NCBI RefSeq assembly: GCF_024580735.1
Contig: NZ_JANIJX010000005.1
Span: 62,001-126,000, forward strand
DNA: 64,000 nucleotides
Direction: 5' to 3'
Source of the DNA: Brevibacterium moorei
GTDB lineage: Bacteria > Actinomycetota > Actinomycetes > Actinomycetales > Brevibacteriaceae
The first letter of the stretch is position 1. Each line of letters starts with the position of its first letter. The translations under genes were made by a program, and so were the position numbers. The notes below the pieces were generated by a model. It worked only from the letters and a program-made list of their open reading frames with translations. It searched no databases and was not told the origin of the DNA. Positions 26,099 to 33,477 of the stretch are shown piece after piece.

Positions 26099-26174
26099 AG
26101 TTCCACTACTTGACGAATTGTTGATATATCGGTGATTTCAGGCAGAAATCGTCATTTCGTTAAGTAGTGGAACT
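26099..26174. repeat. AT-rich spaced inverted repeat after the b-cytochrome gene
   Basis: Nineteen-base arms (26099-26117 and 26156-26174) match at 18 positions; the one difference could pair as G-U in RNA. The 38-bp spacer contains a nested hairpin (GATTTC 26134-26139, GAAATC 26145-26150). The segment is far richer in A/T than its surroundings. Lying between convergent genes it could act as a bidirectional terminator. The arms contain CTACTTGACG and CTACTTAACG, which also occur upstream of the gene. Confidence 0.7.
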
Positions 26175-26188
26175 CTGCGCTCGGGAGG

Positions 26189-26581
26189 TCAGTGACTGTC
26201 GCGGCCGCGCAGGCGGTCGAGTTCCCGCCGGTCCTTCTTCGTGGGCCGGCCCGTGCCCGGATCGCGTTTGGGCAGGGCCGCGCGCAGTAGCGGACTGGGC
26301 GTGGGGGAGTGGTCCAGATAGCAGGCCTGCGCCATGGGCGCGGGGCCCCGCGTATCGAGGAACCCCTGGACCACCAGGACGCGTTCCGCCCCGGGACGCC
26401 TGACCCTGACCTCCTGGCCGATCCTGACCTTCTGCGCGGGCTTGACCTTCACTCCGTCGATCTGCACATGGCCTGACTTCAGGGCCGCCTGCGCCGCCGA
26501 CCTGGTCTTGCAGATGCGCACGCACCACAGCCACAGGTCGATGCGCTGGGTGGTGGCCGGATCGAAGTTCAGTTCTGGCAT
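26189..26581 (-). CDS. S4-domain RNA-binding protein (Hsp15/RqcP-like)
   Basis: This 130-residue protein has an N-terminal S4 domain (residues about 10-70): QRIDLWLWCVRICKTRSAAQ, then GHVQIDGVKVKPAQKVRIGQ. A basic C-terminal tail (TKKDRRELDRLRGRD) follows. This is the layout of the Hsp15/RqcP family, which binds 50S-peptidyl-tRNA complexes during ribosome rescue. The exact role here is inferred. ATG 26581-26579 was chosen over an upstream GTG because TACAGT ends 6 nt before it, the leaderless geometry seen at other genes here. Confidence 0.88.
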   Translation of the reverse strand: MPELNFDPATTQRIDLWLWCVRICKTRSAAQAALKSGHVQIDGVKVKPAQKVRIGQEVRVRRPGAERVLVVQGFLDTRGPAPMAQACYLDHSPTPSPLLRAALPKRDPGTGRPTKKDRRELDRLRGRDSH

Positions 26582-26587
26582 GGGACC

Positions 26588-26593
26588 ACTGTA
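26588..26593 (-). promoter_or_regulatory. Leaderless -10 element (TACAGT) of the S4-domain gene
   Basis: On the minus strand TACAGT (26593-26588) is followed by GGTCCC and then ATG at 26581. The 6-nt gap places the transcription start at the initiator codon. No Shine-Dalgarno is present. Confidence 0.55.
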
Positions 26594-26692
26594 GGGCACC
26601 ACCGCGGGCCCGGCGCAATGATAATCTCATGAGGGTTGCAATCTGCGCGCCGGACTCACCGCGCGCCCCACGTTTTCCAAGGAGAGACCACC

Positions 26693-28510
26693 ATGCCCAT
26701 GCGGATGTCCTCGCTGTTCGTGCGTACCCTGAAGGAGGACCCGGCTGACGCGGAGGTCAAGAGTCACAAGCTGCTGCACCGCGCGTCCTACATCCGCCGC
26801 GCCGCCCCCGGTGTCTACACCTGGCTGCCGCTGGGCCTGGCCGTGCTGGGCAAGATCGAGGAGATCGTCCGGCAGGAGATGACCAGGGCCGGTTCCCAGG
26901 AAGTCCACTTCCCCGCCCTGCTGCCGGCCGAACCCTATGAGAAGTCCGGGCGCTGGGCCGCCTTCGGCGAGGGTATCTTCCGCCTGCAGGACCGCAAGAA
27001 GGCCGACTACCTGCTGGCCCCCACACATGAGGAGATGTTCACCCTGCTGGTCAAGGACCTGTACTCCTCGTACAAGGACCTGCCGGCGAACCTGTTCCAG
27101 ATCCAGACGAAGTACCGTGATGAGGCCCGCCCGCGCGCCGGCCTGCTGCGCGGACGCGAGTTCATCATGAAGGACGCCTACTCCTTCGACGTGGACGACG
27201 CCGGCCTGGACGTCCAGTACGAGAAGATGCGCGAGGCCTATGTCCGCGTCTTCACCCGTCTGGGCCTGCCCTATGTGATGGTCGAGGCGACCCCCGGCGC
27301 GATGGGCGGCTCCGGCACCCACGAGTTCCTCTACCCATCGGAGGTCGGCGAGGACACCTACGTCCGCACCGCAGCCGGCTACGCCGCCAATGTCGAGGCC
27401 GTCACCACGGTGGTCCCCGAGCCGATCCCGTTCGACGGACTGCCCGCCGCACACGTCGAGGACACCCCCGACACCCCCACGATCCAGACACTGGTCGATG
27501 CCGCGAACGCCGCGCATCCACGAGCCGACCGGGCATGGACCGCCGCAGATACGCTCAAGAACGTCGTGGCGACCGTGATCCACCCCGACGGCACCCGCGA
27601 GGTCATCGTCATCGGCCTGCCCGGCGATCGCGAGGTCGACTTCGGCCGTGCCGCCGGCACCGGCCTGTTGGGCGACGGTGAGGTCGATCTCGAGGCCGCC
27701 ACACCCGAGGACCTGGCCCAGCATCCGGGCCTGGTCAAGGGCTACATCGGGCCGGGTCTGACCCTGGACGCTCCGGTGCTTGGCACAGAGGGTTCCACCG
27801 GCCTGCGCTATCTGCTGGATCCGCGCGTGGTCGATGGCACCCGCTGGATCACCGGCGCGAACGCCGCGAACCGGCACGTGTTCGATCTGGTCGCCGGCCG
27901 TGATTTCCGCGCCGACGGTTTCATCGAGGCCGCCGAGGTCCGGCCCGGCGATCCGGCGCCCGACGGCTCGGGGGAACTCGAGCTGGCACGCGGTGTGGAG
28001 ATCGGGCAGATCTTCAAGCTGGGCCGCAAGTACGCCGAGGCGCTCGACCTCAAGGTGCTCGACGTCAACGGCAAAACGCAGGTCGTGACCATGGGCTCCT
28101 ACGGTATCGGCGTGACCCGAGTAATGGCCTGCATCGCGGAGGAATACGCAGATGACAAGGGCCTGCTGTGGCCCCAGCACCTGGCCCCGGCCGACGTTCA
28201 CATCGTGGCCACCGGCAAGGACTCCTCGGTCTTCGACACGGCTGAGTCCCTGGCGGCGGACCTGGAGACCCGCGGGGTCTCCGTGCTCATCGACGACCGC
28301 CCCAAGACGAGTCCCGGTATGAAGTTCGGCGATGCCGAACTGCTGGGTATCCCGACCATTCTGGTGGTCGGCCGCGGGTTGAAGGACGGACTGGTCGAAT
28401 TGCGCGATCGGTTCACCGGGGAATCCCGCGAACTGCCCGTGGCCGAGGCCGTAGACGCCCTGGCGGCGCACGTCGCGGCAGGCTACGCCAAGGCGACGCT
28501 GGCCGACTGA
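26693..28510 (+). CDS. proS: Prolyl-tRNA synthetase (bacterial type, with editing domain)
   Basis: This 605-residue class II synthetase charges tRNA-Pro. Motif 1 region: [20 protein letters not shown]. Motif 2: [20 protein letters not shown]. An INS/YbaK-type editing domain for mischarged Ala-tRNA sits between motifs 2 and 3 (about residues 230-390). Motif 3: [13 protein letters not shown]. The anticodon-binding domain (about 485-600) is last. ATG at 26693 has AAGGAGA upstream; the longer open frame adds about 19 unconserved residues. GATAAT at 26620-26625 is a plausible -10. Confidence 0.97.
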   Translation: MPMRMSSLFVRTLKEDPADAEVKSHKLLHRASYIRRAAPGVYTWLPLGLAVLGKIEEIVRQEMTRAGSQEVHFPALLPAEPYEKSGRWAAFGEGIFRLQDRKKADYLLAPTHEEMFTLLVKDLYSSYKDLPANLFQIQTKYRDEARPRAGLLRGREFIMKDAYSFDVDDAGLDVQYEKMREAYVRVFTRLGLPYVMVEATPGAMGGSGTHEFLYPSEVGEDTYVRTAAGYAANVEAVTTVVPEPIPFDGLPAAHVEDTPDTPTIQTLVDAANAAHPRADRAWTAADTLKNVVATVIHPDGTREVIVIGLPGDREVDFGRAAGTGLLGDGEVDLEAATPEDLAQHPGLVKGYIGPGLTLDAPVLGTEGSTGLRYLLDPRVVDGTRWITGANAANRHVFDLVAGRDFRADGFIEAAEVRPGDPAPDGSGELELARGVEIGQIFKLGRKYAEALDLKVLDVNGKTQVVTMGSYGIGVTRVMACIAEEYADDKGLLWPQHLAPADVHIVATGKDSSVFDTAESLAADLETRGVSVLIDDRPKTSPGMKFGDAELLGIPTILVVGRGLKDGLVELRDRFTGESRELPVAEAVDALAAHVAAGYAKATLAD

Positions 28511-28541
28511 CCGATTCGAAGCGCAGGGAGGCCGTACCGGG

Positions 28542-29345
28542 ATGAACGCAGTCGAACTCGGCCCGTGGATCATCGTGGCCCTGGTGGCCGGTGGTCTGCT
28601 GGCCGGGTGGATCGATGCAGTTGTCGGCGGCGGGGGCCTGATCCAGCTGCCGGTGCTGTTATTGGTCCCAGGGATGAGCCCCATCCAGGCGGTGGCGACG
28701 AACAAGGTCGGCTCGATCGTCGGCACCGCCGGCAGCACCGTGACCTATCTGCGCAAGGTCAAACCCGATAAATCGCTCACTGTGCCCGGCGCGGTGTTCG
28801 CTCTGGCCGGGGCGGTGGTGGGTGCGAAGATCGCCACCCTCATCCCCGGTGACGCCTTCGAGCCGATCATCGTGCTGGTGCTGCTGGGCGTGGGCGTGTT
28901 CACCCTGCTCAAGCCGGCCATGGGCGCCGAGGCCCATCTGCGCTTCGGCCTGCGCTCCAAGCGCCACCACGCGCTGGGCTGGCTGCTGGGCCTGGTGGTG
29001 GGAGTCTACGACGGCGCCCTGGGGCCCGGCACCGGATCGTTCCTGGTCATCGGCCTGGTGGCGCTGCTGGGCTTCAGCTTTCTGCAGGCCTCGGCCAGCG
29101 CCAAGATCATGAACCTGGCGACGAATCTGGGAGCCCTACTGCTCTTCGTGCCGGCCGGCCATGTGGTGTGGGCGGCCGGGTTGGCGGTAGCGGTGGGAAA
29201 TCTGGCCGGCGGCATCATCGGAGCGCGCACCGCCCTGCGCTTCGGCTCCGGTTTCGTGCGCATCGTGTTCATCGTCGTGCTGGTGGTGCTCATCATCACG
29301 CTGGGCGCACCGCTGCTGGCCAACCTTGTGACTGTCGAGGGCTGA
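28542..29345 (+). CDS. TSUP-family membrane transporter (TauE/SafE)
   Basis: This 267-residue membrane protein has about eight hydrophobic segments arranged as two homologous halves, as in the TauE/SafE (TSUP) family that exports sulfite, sulfoacetate or related sulfur anions. Signature glycine-rich turns are GWIDAVVGGGGLIQLP near the start and GVYDGALGPGTGSFLVIG in the second half. ATG at 28542 has AGGGAGG about 10 nt upstream. It lies 31 bp after proS and converges with the APH gene with no spacer. The substrate is inferred only from the family. Confidence 0.9.
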   Translation: MNAVELGPWIIVALVAGGLLAGWIDAVVGGGGLIQLPVLLLVPGMSPIQAVATNKVGSIVGTAGSTVTYLRKVKPDKSLTVPGAVFALAGAVVGAKIATLIPGDAFEPIIVLVLLGVGVFTLLKPAMGAEAHLRFGLRSKRHHALGWLLGLVVGVYDGALGPGTGSFLVIGLVALLGFSFLQASASAKIMNLATNLGALLLFVPAGHVVWAAGLAVAVGNLAGGIIGARTALRFGSGFVRIVFIVVLVVLIITLGAPLLANLVTVEG

Positions 29346-29347
29346 GC

Positions 29348-30367
29348 TCAGCCCAGGCGCTTGAGGGAGTGGGCATCGACTCCGCCCACGTCCATTCCCG
29401 CCAGCGCGCGCATCACCCACAGCGACCTGGCGGCGTCGCCGAAGGACTTCAGCGTGCCGTTGTAGGCGCTGTGCAGATACCAGAACATGTTCTGCGCCTC
29501 CCTGGCGATCGCAGCCCCGAGGCCGTAGTTCGGTTCGATGTCGGCGTGCCTGCACAGATCGGCGCCGAAGTCGCGCAACCACTTGGCCTGGCCGGCCGGA
29601 GTGCCGCCCGGTAGCTCGAACAGACGGTTCCACAGGATCGGCGCGACGGTGTAGGCGGTCGGTCCGGTCAGCGGCTGTGGATCGATGGCCTTCCAGGTGG
29701 CGACTCCGTGGGCGTCCGGATTGCCCGCCAGGATGTTGTAGTAGTGCAGATCGGCGTGTAACAGCCATTGCTCATCGGAGGCGGCCAGGTACCGGGTCCA
29801 GGACCTGGCCATGTCCAGCAGCGCCCGATCACCAGGGTGGAAGTCGGGGAATGACGACAGCAGGTTCAGATCCTGGTCGAATTTAGCATCCCAGCCCGCA
29901 GCGATGTCCTGGACCCGTACGAAGCCGGCGGGTCCGGGCACCTTGAGCGCCCTGGCCAGCTGACCCCAGATCGGGGCGACGGCCTCCAATGGCTCGGTCG
30001 ACAGGTTGACCCGGGTGCGCAGGCGCTCCTGCATCGTGGCCCGGAAGGTCGCGTCCTGGTAGATGATGCGCACGGCCCCATGGCCGTTCCACAGTTCGAG
30101 GGCGCGCAGGACCTGTTCGTGCACATGTGGATTGTTCCGATTGGGTGCGGCGATTCGCACGACCGCCTTGTAGTTGTCCTGACTGAGCACGGGGATGACG
30201 ATCGATTCCGCGCCGGCCCAGGGGGAACCCGGTTTGGGGTCGGGGGTGAAGTGCCACCGGTCCATCAGCTCCAGGTACATATAGTCCAGCGCTGCGGCCC
30301 AGGCATGGGCGCGCTCGCCGCCGATCGCCTCGGCGGCGGAGTTCAAAAGCACCTGTGGGACCTGCAC
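29348..30367 (-). CDS. APH(6)/hydroxyurea-phosphotransferase-like kinase
   Basis: This 339-residue protein resembles the APH_6_hur group (streptomycin 6-phosphotransferase/hydroxyurea kinase). The kinase-fold catalytic loop is HADLHYYNIL (H204, D206, N211). The metal-binding acid is D229 in WKAIDPQPLTGPTAYTVA. The N-terminal lobe has VVRIAAPN for nucleotide binding. Actual substrate and any resistance role are unknown; chromosomal members are common in actinobacteria. GTG 30367-30365 was chosen because GGGGAGTAAGGAC directly precedes it and it lies 4 nt after the DUF4439 stop. The two genes form an operon. Confidence 0.82.
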   Translation of the reverse strand: MQVPQVLLNSAAEAIGGERAHAWAAALDYMYLELMDRWHFTPDPKPGSPWAGAESIVIPVLSQDNYKAVVRIAAPNRNNPHVHEQVLRALELWNGHGAVRIIYQDATFRATMQERLRTRVNLSTEPLEAVAPIWGQLARALKVPGPAGFVRVQDIAAGWDAKFDQDLNLLSSFPDFHPGDRALLDMARSWTRYLAASDEQWLLHADLHYYNILAGNPDAHGVATWKAIDPQPLTGPTAYTVAPILWNRLFELPGGTPAGQAKWLRDFGADLCRHADIEPNYGLGAAIAREAQNMFWYLHSAYNGTLKSFGDAARSLWVMRALAGMDVGGVDAHSLKRLG

Positions 30368-30371
30368 GTCC

Positions 30372-31343
30372 TTACTCCCCGTTTCCGCTCGCCGGGGCCA
30401 GCGCACCCGGGTTTTGGCCGGTGTAGTCGAAGCGGACCGCCTGGACGCCGCCGGCCCTTCCACGTGCCCAGCCGGTGTACCAGAGGTTCGCCACGCCGAG
30501 GTCGCGGGCGCCGCCGGTCAGCAGCAGGGACCCGATGCGCGCGGCCAGCAGGTCCTCGAGCCCCCTGGCCATGGTCCTGGCCCCGGTCTCATCGTGTGGA
30601 TCGGAGTCGAATGACCAGGCCGGGCGGTTCGCCACGGGCTCGCCCCCGGCAGCCCGCAGCAGCGCATTGCCCTGTGCCGAGGCCGTGTTCAGTTGCGCGA
30701 TCCGCTCCCGTGCAAAGGTCCGGTAGGCGCTGCCCGTCGGTGCTGCGACGGCAACCCGCGTGTAGCCGGCCCCGGCCTGATAACAGGCGGTGACGAAGGC
30801 CGCCAGTGCTTTCGTCCGGTCGTCCTCTGTGTGCTTCTGCACATCCGGACTCGGCACGGTGGCAGGTGCCGCGGCCTGCCGGGCGACGAACAGGCGGCCG
30901 ATCACGGTGGCCGACTGGCCGGGCAACTCCGCTGCGGTCAGGCCGGCGCCCACCGCGACATCGGCCAGGGTGGTGAGCATCGCGGCGTCCTCGGCCAGGG
31001 CGGGCAAGCCGTCGAAGAAGGCCGAGACCGTCTGTCGCAGACCGGTCGCTGCGGGCAGCGCACCGGTAGCCGAGGCGGTGGCTGCTGTGGTGGGCCGCGC
31101 CGGGCCGAGTGCTGCGCGCAGCTGGGAGACGGCGCGCGCGGTGCCTCCGGAGGATTGGATACGGGCCAGGAGTTCTGCCATGGCGCTGCGGACGGTGTCG
31201 GCGGGCCCGGGGGTGGGGCGCACCGGGCCCTGTTCGAGGCGCAGGCCGCAGCCGGTGAGGGCGAGAACGGCGATGCCGGTGAATCCCATGAGGACGGAGC
31301 GGCGTCCATAGGAGCGTCCATAGGAGGGGGTCGGCGTGCGCAT
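30372..31343 (-). CDS. DUF4439-domain lipoprotein (ferritin-like)
   Basis: This 323-residue predicted lipoprotein has a twin-arginine-like start (SYGRRSVLMGFTGIAVLALT) followed by the lipobox cysteine in LTGCG near residue 32. The Ala-rich central region is helical. The C-terminal part (about 195-320) matches DUF4439, a ferritin-like four-helix domain, with DRTKALAAFVTACYQAGAGY and EPVANRPAWSFDSD. DUF4439 genes commonly lie divergently beside rimP in actinobacteria, as here. Function unknown. No clear metal-ligand set could be assigned. Confidence 0.8.
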   Translation of the reverse strand: MRTPTPSYGRSYGRRSVLMGFTGIAVLALTGCGLRLEQGPVRPTPGPADTVRSAMAELLARIQSSGGTARAVSQLRAALGPARPTTAATASATGALPAATGLRQTVSAFFDGLPALAEDAAMLTTLADVAVGAGLTAAELPGQSATVIGRLFVARQAAAPATVPSPDVQKHTEDDRTKALAAFVTACYQAGAGYTRVAVAAPTGSAYRTFARERIAQLNTASAQGNALLRAAGGEPVANRPAWSFDSDPHDETGARTMARGLEDLLAARIGSLLLTGGARDLGVANLWYTGWARGRAGGVQAVRFDYTGQNPGALAPASGNGE

Positions 31344-31454
31344 ATCGTCATCCTATACGCGCGCCCGGCCGCCCTGCCGATAGGCTGGTCCCCGGGCCGG
31401 AACCGTGGCCCCGGTGGATGAGTGAAGCGACGAGCGGAAACAAGGAGTACCGGC

Positions 31455-31970
31455 ATGGCCGATGACGTGGAAGTGGTGCGGGGCGCGATCGCCGGCCCCC
31501 TGGCGGAGGCCGGATTGTTCCTGGAAGAGGTGTCCGTGCACGCGGCCGGGCCCGGCCCCACCCTCGAGGTGGTCGTCGATCTGGATACCGAGGAGGCCGA
31601 ACCCACCTCGTTCGCGGACGTGGAACGCGCCACACGGATCGTCTCGGAGTTGACCGACGGACTCGAGCTGTTCGGTGCCCGCCCCTACGACCTGCAGGTG
31701 TCCTCCCCGGGGGCCGAGCGTCCGCTGTCCACACCGCGACACTATCGCCGGGTGATCGGGCGGACCGTCCAACTGGACACGGCCGAGCAGCGCTACACCG
31801 GTGAGCTGGCCGGGGTGGAGGACGACGGTGCGGGTTCCGCGACGCTCGTGCTCACCGGCGCGCGCGCAGGGACGGATTTGCGTCCGGGCAAGGGCCCGAA
31901 GGTGCCGGATCCGCTGCGCTTGGCGCTGGGCGACGTCCACGGGGCCCATGTACTGGTGAAGTTCAAGTAG
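31455..31970 (+). CDS. rimP: Ribosome maturation factor RimP
   Basis: This 171-residue protein assists 30S maturation. The N-terminal domain contains LFLEEVSVHAAGPGPTLEVV and the conserved D-x-E-R-A pattern (FADVERATRIVSEL). YDLQVSSPGAERPLSTPRHY is the family hallmark. The C-terminal domain is SH3-like. ATG at 31455 follows CAAGGAG; the upstream in-frame ATG at 31422 lacks conserved sequence. It opens the rimP-nusA-ylxR-infB cluster. Confidence 0.95.
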   Translation: MADDVEVVRGAIAGPLAEAGLFLEEVSVHAAGPGPTLEVVVDLDTEEAEPTSFADVERATRIVSELTDGLELFGARPYDLQVSSPGAERPLSTPRHYRRVIGRTVQLDTAEQRYTGELAGVEDDGAGSATLVLTGARAGTDLRPGKGPKVPDPLRLALGDVHGAHVLVKFK

Positions 31971-32077
31971 GCTCAGGGCCCTGGCGCCCACGGCCGGGAG
32001 GAACTATCCTGGTCACTCAGCTCAATATCGACAATTGAACGCCGGAAACTCCGGTGCCGGGTAAGTTAGGCAGTGAT

Positions 32078-33037
32078 ATGGACATCGACCTCGGCGCTCT
32101 GCGCATGATCGAACGCGAACGCGACATCCCCTTCGACACACTCGTCGACCTCATCGAGCAGGCCCTGCTCATGGCCTATCAGCGGACCGAGGGCTACTAC
32201 CCGGATTCCCGCGCCGAACTCGACACCAAGACCGGCACCGCCACCATCTGGGCGGTGGAGTTCAACGACGACGATGAGCCGATCGGCGAATTCGACGACA
32301 CTCCGGAGGGCTTCGGGCGGATCGCGGCGATGACCGCCCGCAACGTCATCCACCAGCGCCTGCGCGATGTCGAGGACGAGAACGTGCTGGGCGTGTTCAA
32401 GGGCCGGGAGGGCGAACTGGTCTCAGGAGTCGTCCAGCAGGGCCGCGATCCGCACATGGTCCAGGTACAGCTGGGCGATGTGGAGGCCGTTCTGCCCCCG
32501 CATGAACAGGTCCCCGGCGAGGTCTACCGGCACGGTGACCGGATCCGCGCCTATGTGGTCGACGTCCACAAGGGGACGAAGGGGCCGTCGGTCTCCCTTT
32601 CGCGCACCCACCCGAACCTCGTGCGCAAGCTGTTCGCGCACGAGGTTCCGGAGATCGCCGACGGCACGGTCGAAATCGTCAGCCTGGCCAGGGAGGCCGG
32701 CCACCGCACGAAGATGGCGGTGCGCGCGAGGAAGGCAGGGGTCAACGCCAAGGGCGCGTGTATCGGCGAACTGGGCGCCAGGGTGCGCGCGGTGATGGCC
32801 GATCTGGGCAATGAGAAGATCGACATCGTCGATTACAACGAGGACCCCGGCAAGATGATCGCCAATGCGCTGTCGCCTGCGAAGGTCAAGCGGGTCGAGG
32901 TGCTCGACGCGGCAGAACGTTCCGCGCGGGCCACGGTGCCGGGCGATCAGTTGTCCCTGGCGATCGGCAAGGAGGGCCAGAACGCCCGCCTGGCGGCGAA
33001 GCTCACCGGCTGGAAGATCGACATCGTAGCCGCCTGA
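32078..33037 (+). CDS. nusA: Transcription termination/antitermination factor NusA
   Basis: This 319-residue factor binds RNA polymerase and nascent RNA. The N-terminal RNAP-binding domain covers about residues 1-120. An S1 domain follows (about 125-195, with GVVQQGRDPHMVQVQLGDVE). Two KH domains come last (KGPSVSLSRTHPNLVRKLF, GACIGELGARVRAV and AIGKEGQNARLAAKLTGWKID). The C-terminal acidic repeats of proteobacterial NusA are absent, as usual for actinobacteria. ATG at 32078 gives the standard M-D-I-D-L-x-x-L-R start; a GTG 24 nt upstream is the alternative. Confidence 0.95.
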   Translation: MDIDLGALRMIERERDIPFDTLVDLIEQALLMAYQRTEGYYPDSRAELDTKTGTATIWAVEFNDDDEPIGEFDDTPEGFGRIAAMTARNVIHQRLRDVEDENVLGVFKGREGELVSGVVQQGRDPHMVQVQLGDVEAVLPPHEQVPGEVYRHGDRIRAYVVDVHKGTKGPSVSLSRTHPNLVRKLFAHEVPEIADGTVEIVSLAREAGHRTKMAVRARKAGVNAKGACIGELGARVRAVMADLGNEKIDIVDYNEDPGKMIANALSPAKVKRVEVLDAAERSARATVPGDQLSLAIGKEGQNARLAAKLTGWKIDIVAA

Positions 33038-33050
33038 ACGGCTCTGGTGC

Positions 33051-33056
33051 TAGAAT
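33051..33056 (+). promoter_or_regulatory. Leaderless -10 element (TAGAAT) of ylxR
   Basis: TAGAAT is followed by 6 nt and then the GTG of ylxR at 33063. It lies only 13 bp after the nusA stop, so it would provide a separate leaderless start for ylxR-infB inside the nusA operon. No Shine-Dalgarno is seen. Confidence 0.65.
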
Positions 33057-33062
33057 AATGGG

Positions 33063-33347
33063 GTGACTGCCTTCCATACACCCGTTCGCACATGCATCGG
33101 GTGTCGCAGTCGCGAAGAGTGGGATTCACTTGTGCGGCTCGTCGTCGATGTTGATTCGGATCCATCGACGCGGCCGCATATTCGCGTGGATCCGGAGCAT
33201 CGGCTCGCCGGCCGGGGCGCCTGGATCCACCCCACGCAACAGTGCTGGTACAAGGCACTGCAGAAGAACGCGTTCGCGCGCGCCTTCCGTCGGCCGGTCG
33301 CGGCCGACCGGGCGCCCGGACCGTTCGCAATCACGGAAAGTGGTTAA
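33063..33347 (+). CDS. ylxR: YlxR family (DUF448) RNA-binding protein
   Basis: This 94-residue protein has the YlxR hallmarks: PVRTCIGCRSREEWDSLVRL with the C-x-G-C pair near residues 11-14, then RLAGRGAWIHPTQQCW and LQKNAFARAFRR. It is proposed to bind RNA, or to act as a regulator, in the nusA-infB operon. Length is typical. GTG at 33063 is placed by the TAGAAT element and by the family N terminus (T-P-x-R-T-C). Confidence 0.92.
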   Translation: MTAFHTPVRTCIGCRSREEWDSLVRLVVDVDSDPSTRPHIRVDPEHRLAGRGAWIHPTQQCWYKALQKNAFARAFRRPVAADRAPGPFAITESG

Positions 33348-33445
33348 AGAAGATGGAAACCAAATTGTGAGTGTCCGGCGATGACACCGAAGACAAATGG
33401 TCGTGGGCAGTGAAATGAGCGCTGTTCACCCGCAATGAGGTTCCT

Positions 33446-33472
33446 TCCTGTCCGGAGGGGACCCGGACAGGA
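33446..33472 (+). promoter_or_regulatory. Hairpin sequestering the infB Shine-Dalgarno
   Basis: TCCTGTCCGG (33446-33455) and CCGGACAGGA (33463-33472) form a perfect 10-bp stem with a 7-nt loop. The infB Shine-Dalgarno AGGAG (33469-33473) lies in the 3' arm, 4 nt before the GTG at 33478. Folding would block ribosome binding, suggesting translational control of IF-2. No U-tract follows, so a terminator is less likely. Confidence 0.6.
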
Positions 33473-33477
33473 GAAAT

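Noticed and set aside
26099-26174. Miniature transposable element (MITE) with 19-bp terminal repeats
   Set aside because: No target-site duplication is visible at the ends and no second copy is in the window. Terminator or regulatory dyad is equally likely, so it was kept only as an inverted repeat.
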